Shown here: positions 1 to 5,546 of the stretch, one piece after another | Layout of the letters: each line of letters opens with the position of its first letter | Numbering within the stretch: the stretch's first letter is position 1 | Assembly: GCA_003158895.1 (NCBI GenBank) | Contig: PMLO01000224.1 | Coordinates: 4,756-11,329, forward strand | Length of the DNA: 6,574 nt | Origin: Propionibacteriaceae bacterium | GTDB lineage: Bacteria; Actinomycetota; Actinomycetes; Propionibacteriales; Propionibacteriaceae | Reading direction: 5' to 3' | Translations under genes and position numbers: made by a program | Notes under the pieces: generated by a model | The model's input: the letters and a program-made list of their open reading frames with translations, nothing else | The model's database searches: none | Told to the model about the DNA's origin: nothing

Positions 1-452
1 ACGTCGGTCAGGCCGAGCACCTTGCTGAGCAGCGTCGGGCCGAACGCGGTCATCGTGCAGCGGACCGGTACGCCCTGTCCCTGGCCGCCGAGCGCGAAGA
101 ACTCCACGGGAGACGCGAGCGGCTTCCAGTCCTGGCCGATCGCCTGCGTACGGGCCAGCAGTTTGTCGCTCGACGTGCCCGGTGTGGCGAGTCCGGACAG
201 GTCGCCCTTGATGTCCGCGGCGAACACCGGGACGCCCGCGGCAGAGATCTGCTCGGTGAGCAGCTGCAGCGTCTTCGTCTTGCCGGTACCGGTCGCTCCC
301 GCGATCAGGCCGTGCCTGTTGAGCATGCTGAGGGGGATCTGGATCTTCGCGTCGGGGACGGGACTGCCGTCGACCATCAGGACGCCCAGCTCCATCGCTG
401 CCTCGGCGAACGTGTAGCCCTTGGTGATCGTCTGCACGATGTCGTCAGTCAT
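1..452 (-). CDS. HerA-like helicase/ATPase (DUF853, YjgR type), N-terminal part only
   Basis: The first 150 residues of an ATPase read leftward off the window edge. The start is the ATG at 452-450, giving MTDDIVQTITKGYTF. A Walker A motif, GATGTGKT, lies at about residues 52-59. It is followed at about residues 77-88 by the hydrophobic strand and FAADIKGDLSGL, the wording typical of the DUF853 (YjgR-like) branch of HerA-type P-loop ATPases. The segment GPTLLSKVLGLTD near the break also fits this family. Relatives are roughly 500 residues, so most of the protein, including Walker B and the C-terminal ATPase core, is outside the window. HerA proteins are hexameric DNA translocases, but the YjgR branch has no firmly established role, so a helicase function is by family only. 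No Shine-Dalgarno sequence is visible just before the ATG. The gene is divergent from the arabinofuranosidase gene. Confidence 0.88.
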   Translation of the reverse strand, partial: MTDDIVQTITKGYTFAEAAMELGVLMVDGSPVPDAKIQIPLSMLNRHGLIAGATGTGKTKTLQLLTEQISAAGVPVFAADIKGDLSGLATPGTSSDKLLARTQAIGQDWKPLASPVEFFALGGQGQGVPVRCTMTAFGPTLLSKVLGLTD

Positions 453-581
453 GACGCATACAGTGGCACAGCCAGGCGCTGATCGGCACGAACTCCCGCC
501 TACCTGACGTGTCCTTGGCGCGATCACCGCCGATAGCCTCAAAGCCGGATCCGCGACGATCCCGTACTCGAACGGACACAC
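453..581. promoter_or_regulatory. Divergent intergenic region between ATPase and arabinofuranosidase genes
   Basis: These 129 bp separate two divergently read genes, so they must hold promoters for both or feed from further away. Seen on the plus strand: TAGCCT at 534-539, a possible TAnnnT -10 box that would start a transcript about 36 nt before the arabinofuranosidase ATG, with TTGGCG at 515-520 too close (13 nt) to be a normal -35. An 8-bp palindrome, CGGATCCG, lies at 546-553 downstream of that -10 and could be an operator half, but it is short. I see no clear LacI- or GntR-type operator and no ORF. The promoter assignments are weak inference; only the divergent arrangement is certain. 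Confidence 0.35.
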
Positions 582-2093
582 ATGTTCTCCGCACGCCTGG
601 TCATCGACCCGCGATTCACGATCGGCACTGTCGAGCGGCGCCTGTTCGGCGCGTTCGTCGAGCACCTCGGACGCTGCGTCTACAACGGGTTGTACGAGCC
701 GGGCCACGAGCTGGCCGACGAGAACGGGTTCCGCCGGGACGTGGTCGACCTCGTCCGCGAGCTCGGCGTCAGCACGATCCGCTACCCGGGCGGGAACTTC
801 GTGTCTGGCTTCCGCTGGGAGGACAGCGTCGGCCCGCGCGACCAGCGCCCGCGCCGGCTCGACCTCGCCTGGCACTCCACCGAGACCAACGAGTTCGGCC
901 TCCACGAGTTCGCCGAGTGGCTCGAGCTCGTCGGCAGCGAGCCCATGCTCGCGCTGAACCTTGGCACGCGCGGTACAGCTGAGGCCCTGGACCTGCTCGA
1001 GTACGCGAACATCCGCGGCGGATCGACGCTCAGCGAGCAGCGCATCGCCAACGGCCGTACGGAGCCGTTCGACATCCGCATGTGGTGCCTCGGCAACGAG
1101 ATGGACGGCCCGTGGCAGCTCGGCCACCGCGACGCGGACGCGTACGGGACGCTCGCCTCGCAGACGGCCAAGGCGCTGCGGCAGCTCGACCCCGACCTGG
1201 AGCTCGTCGTGTGCGGGTCGTCCGGCGCGTTCATGCCGACCTTCGGCGAGTGGGAGCGGGTCGTGCTCGGCCACACCTACGACGACGTCGACTACATCTC
1301 CTGCCATGCCTACTACCAGGAGCGCGACGGCGACACGGGTGGCTTCCTGGCCTCGGCCGTCGACATGGACCGCTTCATCTCCTCGGTCGTCGCGAGCGCG
1401 GACCACGTCGCGGCGGTACGGAAGAGCAGCAAGCGCATCGCCATCTCGTTCGACGAGTGGAACGTCTGGTACATGACCGACTTCGAGGCCCAGGGCAAGG
1501 TCACCGGGATCGACAACTGGCCGGTCGCGCCGCGACTGCTCGAGGACAAGTACTCCGTGCTGGACGCGGTCGTCGTCGGCAACCTGCTCATCTCACTGCT
1601 CAAGCACGCCGACCGGGTTCGCAGCGCCTCTCTCGCGCAGCTCGTCAACGTCATCGCGCCGATCATGACCGAGCCCGGCGGGCCGGCCTGGCGCCAGACC
1701 ACGTTCTTCCCGTTCGCCACGACCTCGCGGCTCGCTCAGGGAACGGCTCTCGACGTACGGCTCGAGTGCCCCGACTACGCGACGAACGTGTACGGATCGG
1801 TGCCGCTCGTCGATGCCGTCGCCACGTACGACGCGGGCACGGCCTCGACCGCCGTCTTCCTCGTCAACCGGTCGCTCGACGACGAGGCGGAGGTCGTCGT
1901 GGACGTACGAGCGCTCGGCGACGTCTCCGTACGATCCGCGTCATCTCTGTACGACGACGACCTCGCCGCGGCGAACACCCTCGACGCGCCGGATCGCGTG
2001 TCTCTCAGGCCCACCCCGACCGCCGAGATCACCGACGGCATCCTGCGGCTTGTGCTCCCGCCGGTGTCGTGGACGGCAGTCGAGCTCCACTGA
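582..2093 (+). CDS. abfA: Alpha-L-arabinofuranosidase, GH51 (EC 3.2.1.55), intracellular
   Basis: This 503-residue enzyme removes terminal alpha-L-arabinofuranosyl groups from arabino-oligosaccharides, releasing arabinose with retention of configuration. The length matches full-size bacterial GH51 enzymes. The TIM-barrel core carries RYPGGNFVSGF (about 67-77), TNEFGLHEF (about 102-110), WCLGNEMDGPW (168-178) with the acid/base Glu at 173, SCHAYYQ (240-246) and ISFDEWNVWY (288-297) with the nucleophile Glu at 292. The tail from about residue 385 is the usual beta-sandwich, ending in PPVSWTAVELH. No signal peptide is present, so it acts in the cytosol on imported oligosaccharides. The ATG at 582 is the only start: the frame has a stop at 534-536 and no other start between. 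The upstream SD match (GGA in AACGGACACAC) is poor. No transporter, sugar regulator or other arabinose gene lies in the window, so its regulation cannot be read here. The family assignment is firm; the exact substrate range is not determined. Confidence 0.95.
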   Translation: MFSARLVIDPRFTIGTVERRLFGAFVEHLGRCVYNGLYEPGHELADENGFRRDVVDLVRELGVSTIRYPGGNFVSGFRWEDSVGPRDQRPRRLDLAWHSTETNEFGLHEFAEWLELVGSEPMLALNLGTRGTAEALDLLEYANIRGGSTLSEQRIANGRTEPFDIRMWCLGNEMDGPWQLGHRDADAYGTLASQTAKALRQLDPDLELVVCGSSGAFMPTFGEWERVVLGHTYDDVDYISCHAYYQERDGDTGGFLASAVDMDRFISSVVASADHVAAVRKSSKRIAISFDEWNVWYMTDFEAQGKVTGIDNWPVAPRLLEDKYSVLDAVVVGNLLISLLKHADRVRSASLAQLVNVIAPIMTEPGGPAWRQTTFFPFATTSRLAQGTALDVRLECPDYATNVYGSVPLVDAVATYDAGTASTAVFLVNRSLDDEAEVVVDVRALGDVSVRSASSLYDDDLAAANTLDAPDRVSLRPTPTAEITDGILRLVLPPVSWTAVELH

Positions 2094-2140
2094 ACGCGAC
2101 CGGACGGCCTCCCATGCGGCGCTGTGGACGGAAGCGCCGG

Positions 2141-2146
2141 TAGGCT
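2141..2146 (+). promoter_or_regulatory. Putative -10 box of a leaderless promoter for the small conserved gene
   Basis: TAGGCT matches the actinobacterial TAnnnT -10 pattern and ends 7 nt before the GTG at 2154, so transcription would begin at or next to the start codon. No Shine-Dalgarno sequence precedes that GTG, which fits a leaderless mRNA. No good -35 hexamer is seen 16-19 nt upstream, which is common for this promoter class. A 6-bp inverted repeat (CGGCGC at 2117-2122, GCGCCG at 2134-2139, 11-nt gap) sits immediately upstream across the -35 area; it could be an operator or chance in G+C-rich DNA. Confidence 0.5.
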
Positions 2147-2153
2147 GGATGCC

Positions 2154-2447
2154 GTGATCTTCAAGCGCGTGGGCGAGTCGAGGCCGTACCCCGACCATGG
2201 CTACGTGCAGAAGCAGTGGGCGGCTCTCGCGCCCCAGCAGGTACGGCTCGACCAGCTCGTGACGACGAAGCGGATGCTCGATCTCGAAGCCCTTCTCGAG
2301 GAGGATTCGACGTTCTACGGCGACCTGTTCGCGCACGTCGTGAAGTGGCGCGGTGAGCTGTATCTGGAGGACGGTTTGCACAGAGCCCTGCGCGCAGCGT
2401 TGCAACAACGGCAGACTGTGCACGCTAGGGTGCTCGAACTGAAGTAG
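2154..2447 (+). CDS. Conserved actinobacterial small protein (often labelled VapB-family antitoxin)
   Basis: A 97-residue protein beginning (M/V)IFKRVGESRPYPDHGY. From memory, the segments VRLDQLVTTKRMLDL (about 31-45), DSTFYGDLFAHVVKW (about 51-65) and the following YLEDGLHRALRAALQQR match a very conserved actinobacterial family sometimes auto-annotated as a VapB antitoxin. No VapC/PIN toxin gene is adjacent, so an antitoxin role is doubtful and I regard the function as unknown. No membrane segment or signal is present; it should be cytosolic. I chose the GTG at 2154 rather than the in-frame GTG at 2124 because the conserved sequence begins with VIFKR and because a -10 box lies just 7 nt before 2154, which would leave 2124 untranscribed from that promoter. 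The next gene starts 15 bp after its stop, so the two probably form an operon. Confidence 0.85.
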   Translation: MIFKRVGESRPYPDHGYVQKQWAALAPQQVRLDQLVTTKRMLDLEALLEEDSTFYGDLFAHVVKWRGELYLEDGLHRALRAALQQRQTVHARVLELK

Positions 2448-2462
2448 TGAAGGGGAAGCCAG

Positions 2463-3011
2463 GTGTCCTTTCGGCAGGTGATCCGCTGGTTGCGGACCCC
2501 CGTGACGCTGGTCGTTCTCCTCGTGGTCCTCGGATACGGCGCATGGTGGGGGTACAAAGCCGTTCTGACCGTGCCGGTGAGCACCGTCAACGCCTGCGTC
2601 TCGGAGCCCGTGACCCAGCTGACACCGGACAAGGTCACCGTACGAGTTCTCAACGGCGGTGACATCAAGGGCTACGCCACCGAGGTGGCGAAGGTCCTCA
2701 AGGCACGCGGCTACAACATCTCCGTCGTGAGCAACACCAGCGAGACGATCACGTCACCGGTCATCGTGGGCGGAACGGTCGACTCCCCCGCGATGAAGCT
2801 CGTCGCGAGCAACTTCCCGGAGGCCACCCTCCGCGCCGACAACCGCAACGACGGCACCGTGGACGTCCTGATCGGCGCGAAGACCGACAAGACGCTTCCC
2901 GCGACGGGTTTCTCGACGGCCATCCCCGTGCCGAACGGCAAGGCGTGCCTGCCCAAGTCGCAGATATCGTCGGGCTCGCCGAGCGCGACCCCGACCGCCA
3001 GCGTGACCTAA
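2463..3011 (+). CDS. LytR_C-domain protein with N-terminal membrane anchor
   Basis: A 182-residue protein with a short basic N-terminus (RxxxRWLR), one membrane helix at about residues 13-31, and an external part. The LytR_C domain (PF13399 type) spans about residues 57-140, opening with VTVRVLNGGDIKGYA and including ARGYNISVV and the closing VDVLIGAK strand. Two cysteines outside the membrane (residues 45 and 162) flank the domain and could form a disulfide. The last 15 residues are a Ser/Thr/Pro-rich tail. The LytR_CpsA_Psr catalytic domain, which transfers wall polymers in full LCP proteins, is absent, so this is a stand-alone LytR_C protein, like mycobacterial VirR in layout. A role at the cell wall or membrane is inference. 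The GTG start is supported by AGGGGA at 2451-2456, 6 nt upstream. It follows the small conserved gene by 15 bp and converges with the antiporter gene. Confidence 0.88.
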   Translation: MSFRQVIRWLRTPVTLVVLLVVLGYGAWWGYKAVLTVPVSTVNACVSEPVTQLTPDKVTVRVLNGGDIKGYATEVAKVLKARGYNISVVSNTSETITSPVIVGGTVDSPAMKLVASNFPEATLRADNRNDGTVDVLIGAKTDKTLPATGFSTAIPVPNGKACLPKSQISSGSPSATPTASVT

Positions 3012-3033
3012 GACCTGCCCCGACCCGTACGGC

Positions 3034-4512
3034 TCACTCCTCGACCCAGCCAGCCAGTCGGCCGCGTCGGTCGACGGCGCGGAGGCGATCCTCCACCTTC
3101 GCTCGTACAGCTGACGGCGTGACCACGAGCAGCTCGTCCCCTGCCTTGAGCGTGTCGCGGCCGTGGGGCGTGAACGTACGGTCTCCCCTGATCACGAGGC
3201 TCACCGACGTGTTCGGCGGCAGCCGCAGTTCGCTCACCGAGACGCCGTGCAGGCGGGAGTCGTCGGCGATCCGTACCTGCAGCAGGTCCGCCTCGACCTG
3301 GTCCAGGGGTGCCACCTCGATGTCTACCTCGCGCGTATTCGAGGACAGCCCCAGCTTCTTGGCGACCCAGAGCAGCGATGGTGCGTTGAGCAGTGTCAGG
3401 ACGATCACGCTCACGAAGACGAGGTCGAAGACCTGGTCGGCCCCCGGCATCCCGGCGGCCATGGGGACGGTGGCCAGGATGATGGGTACGGCTCCGCGCA
3501 GGCCGGCCCACGAGATGAACAGCTGCTCCTTGATCGGGGTCCGGAACGGCGTCAAGGAGGCGAAGACGCTCAAGGGGCGCGCGACGATCGTGAGGAACAG
3601 GCTGGCGAGTACGGCCAGCACCACGACCTGCCAGGTGATGCGCGCCGGCGTCGCCAGCAGGCCGAGCATCACGAAGAGCCCGATCTGAGAGACCCAGCCA
3701 ATCCCCTCGGCGAACGAGCGGGTGGCATGACGGTGCGGCAGCTTCCCGTTCGACATGACGACCGAGCACACGTACACGGCGGCGAAGCCGGACACATGCA
3801 CCTGGACGCCGATCCCGTACGAGATCACCGCCCAGCCGAGCGATGCCAGCGGGTACAAGCCGGAGCTGGGCAGCGCCAGGTTGCGCAGCAGCCGCACCCC
3901 GATCCAGCCCACGACGACACCGAGCACGACCCCGCCGATCAGCTCCGCGGCGATGAGCAGCGCGGTGAGCGGAGCATCGGCCAAGGTGCTCTTGCCGAGG
4001 GCCAGCTCGGTCGCCGCGATCACGAGGAGCACCGTTGGCGCGTCGTTGAGGCCCGACTCGCCCTCGAGCGTCGCCCGTAGTCGCGACGGAAGTGGCGCCT
4101 TGCGCAGGATCGAGAACACGGCCGCCGAGTCAGTCGGCGCCATGATCGCTGCAACGACGACAGCCACGGCCAGCGGGGTCTTCAGGACCACCAGGAACAA
4201 CGTCATCAGAGCGACGGTCACGCCCACGCCGAGCGTTGCGAGCACGACCGACGACCAGATCGCCGGCCTGATGTCGCGCCACTTCGTCGACAACCCGCCG
4301 TCGGCGAGGATGAGGACGAGCGCGGCGAACCCGAGGTCGTGCGCGAGGGCGGGGTTGGTGAAGCTCGTACCTCCCGACGGCAGCCCCATCAGCACGCCCA
4401 GGCCGAGGAACAGCAGCAGCGCGGGCAGTCCGAGCCGGTCGCCGATCTTCGCGACGATCACTCCCGCGACCACGACCACGGCCCCCACAAGAAGGAGGAT
4501 GTCGATGCTCAT
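3034..4512 (-). CDS. CPA1-family potassium(sodium)/proton antiporter with RCK_C domain (NhaP2/CvrA type)
   Basis: An integral membrane exchanger of 492 residues that swaps cytoplasmic K+ or Na+ for protons. About 12 hydrophobic helices fill residues 1-390. Numbered from the ATG used here, the ion-site signatures are APTDSAAVFSIL with Asp at 128, EGESGLNDAP with the Asn-Asp pair at 156-157, and WAGLRGAVPI with the conserved Arg at 339. The soluble tail (about 400-475) is an RCK_C/TrkA-C domain, including LPPNTSVSLVIRGD and KAGDELLVVTP. This layout is that of NhaP2/CvrA K+/H+ antiporters; K+ rather than Na+ is by family. RCK_C domains in some relatives bind c-di-AMP, but nothing in the sequence proves this here. 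I chose the ATG at 4512 rather than the GTG two codons earlier because that GTG lies within and beside the strong Shine-Dalgarno sequence. The gene ends 22 bp from the convergent LytR_C gene. Confidence 0.93.
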   Translation of the reverse strand: MSIDILLLVGAVVVVAGVIVAKIGDRLGLPALLLFLGLGVLMGLPSGGTSFTNPALAHDLGFAALVLILADGGLSTKWRDIRPAIWSSVVLATLGVGVTVALMTLFLVVLKTPLAVAVVVAAIMAPTDSAAVFSILRKAPLPSRLRATLEGESGLNDAPTVLLVIAATELALGKSTLADAPLTALLIAAELIGGVVLGVVVGWIGVRLLRNLALPSSGLYPLASLGWAVISYGIGVQVHVSGFAAVYVCSVVMSNGKLPHRHATRSFAEGIGWVSQIGLFVMLGLLATPARITWQVVVLAVLASLFLTIVARPLSVFASLTPFRTPIKEQLFISWAGLRGAVPIILATVPMAAGMPGADQVFDLVFVSVIVLTLLNAPSLLWVAKKLGLSSNTREVDIEVAPLDQVEADLLQVRIADDSRLHGVSVSELRLPPNTSVSLVIRGDRTFTPHGRDTLKAGDELLVVTPSAVRAKVEDRLRAVDRRGRLAGWVEE

Positions 4513-4517
4513 CCTCA

Positions 4518-4523
4518 CCTCCT
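4518..4523 (-). promoter_or_regulatory. Ribosome binding site deciding the antiporter start
   Basis: On the minus strand AGGAGG, extended to AGGAGGTGAGG, ends 5 nt before the ATG at 4512. Its last G is the first base of the alternative GTG start (4518-4516), which therefore cannot use it. The consensus match and spacing make the ATG the start. A possible -10 box, TAGGTT (plus-strand 4540-4545), lies a little upstream in the 103-bp gap after the hydrolase gene, without a recognisable -35. Confidence 0.8.
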
Positions 4524-4615
4524 GGCTGCGCGTGTGGTCAACCTACCAAGCGAACCCGACGCGCCACGGAGTGCTCACGAACGTACGGCGCCCTGGCGCA
4601 CGGGTGGTCGGTGCG

Positions 4616-5542
4616 CTACGCCGAGGCTCGGCTCCCGAGCCGGGCCGCGAGCCAGGCACGGCCCTTCGCGAGGATCGTCCGGGCCGCCTGCGTGTCCGAC
4701 GCCGTGGCCTCGACAGCGTGCGGGGTGCCGGAGACGATCTCGAGTGTCGTGTCGACGCCGGCCTCCGTGAGGCGGGCCGCGTAGTCGACCACCTCGTCGT
4801 GGAACAGCTCGATGTCTGACGCGTACAACCATGTCGGGGGGAGCCCACTGAGGTCCGTCCGCCGACTCGGCGACGCGTACGGGGGTGGCGACTGGCGGTC
4901 GCCGGCGCGCAGGTACGAGCCCCAGCCGTAGCGGTTCGCGCGGTTGTCCCACACGAGGTGGCCGATGCCGTCGAGGTCGGTGTTCAGCGCCGTACGGTCG
5001 TCGAGCATCGGCGTCCACAACCACTGCGCAGCGACGGGATGGCCGTCGTCGTGGAGGTGCTGGACGAGTCCGGCGGTGAGCCCGCCACCCGCGCTCTGGC
5101 CACCGACGGCGATCCGCGCGGGGTCGACGCCGAAGGCTGCGGCACGGTCGGAGAACCAGATCCACCCCGCGTACACGTCGTCGTGTGCTGCCGGGAACGG
5201 GTACTTCGGGGCGAGCCGGTAGTCGACGGAGACGATCGTGGTGCCCAGCTCCAGCGCCGTACGACCGCAGAACTCGTCGTCCATCTTCGCGACCCCGCCG
5301 ACGAGTCCACCGCCGTGGATCCACAACAGACCGGCGCCAGACGGGTTCTCCGGCCGGTAGACCCGGACCGGTACGGAGCCAGCGCGCTCCTTGCTGAGCG
5401 AGACCCCTGTGACCCGCCGCGTCGGGAGCACGTACGGGACGAGCGCGAACAACGCCCTGGCCAGCGGCTTGCCGGGATCGAACGCCTTCAGCCGGGACAG
5501 CTTCGGCCGGATCTCCGGATCGATGCGCTCGAGGTCGATCAC
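4616..5542 (-). CDS. Alpha/beta hydrolase, HSL-type esterase/lipase
   Basis: A 308-residue cytosolic ester hydrolase of the hormone-sensitive-lipase (acetyl-esterase-like) family. It has the oxyanion-hole motif HGGG at 76-79, YRLAPKYPFPA at 108-118, and the nucleophile elbow GGQSAGGG with Ser at 150 (Gln where Asp or Glu is most common). His at 275 in GTPHAVE completes the triad. The acid normally lies in a D-x-L-x-D-E type segment; here it reads SDIELFHDE, so Glu245 occupies the aligned position, with Asp243 as an alternative. No signal peptide or membrane helix is seen. The GTG start lies only 4 bp after the deaminase stop, with GGAGAG (plus-strand 5552-5557) 9 nt upstream inside that gene, so the two are almost surely co-transcribed and possibly translationally coupled. 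The natural substrate cannot be told from sequence. Confidence 0.9.
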   Translation of the reverse strand: MIDLERIDPEIRPKLSRLKAFDPGKPLARALFALVPYVLPTRRVTGVSLSKERAGSVPVRVYRPENPSGAGLLWIHGGGLVGGVAKMDDEFCGRTALELGTTIVSVDYRLAPKYPFPAAHDDVYAGWIWFSDRAAAFGVDPARIAVGGQSAGGGLTAGLVQHLHDDGHPVAAQWLWTPMLDDRTALNTDLDGIGHLVWDNRANRYGWGSYLRAGDRQSPPPYASPSRRTDLSGLPPTWLYASDIELFHDEVVDYAARLTEAGVDTTLEIVSGTPHAVEATASDTQAARTILAKGRAWLAARLGSRASA

Positions 5543-5546
5543 GATG

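Noticed and set aside
22..417. A 131-codon plus-strand frame at the left end
   Set aside because: It is antisense to the ATPase, whose frame shows a clean Walker A motif and family wording.
2117..2139. Inverted repeat CGGCGC...GCGCCG as a terminator for the arabinofuranosidase gene
   Set aside because: The stem is only 6 bp with an 11-nt loop and no T-run follows; it overlaps the promoter region of the next gene, so it is at most a possible operator.
1082..2143. A 353-codon plus-strand frame overlapping the arabinofuranosidase gene
   Set aside because: The translation is Arg/Ala-rich with no recognisable domain, while the other frame holds a full GH51 enzyme with both catalytic residues.
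2974..2984. GCTCG-C-CGAGC inverted repeat near the end of the LytR_C gene
   Set aside because: It lies inside coding sequence, the usable stem is 4 bp, and no T-run follows.
2154..3011. A VapBC-type toxin-antitoxin module
   Set aside because: No PIN-domain or other toxin is next to the small gene; its partner is a LytR_C membrane protein.
4579..4600. GGCGCC/GGCGC repeat in the gap after the hydrolase gene as a terminator
   Set aside because: The stem reduces to about 4 bp with a 4-nt loop and no U-tract; too weak to call.
3755..4819. A 354-codon open frame on the plus strand, and others opposite the antiporter and hydrolase genes
   Set aside because: They lie antisense to clearly homologous genes, have low-complexity Arg/Ser/Thr/Pro-rich translations, and are the expected result of G+C-rich third positions.
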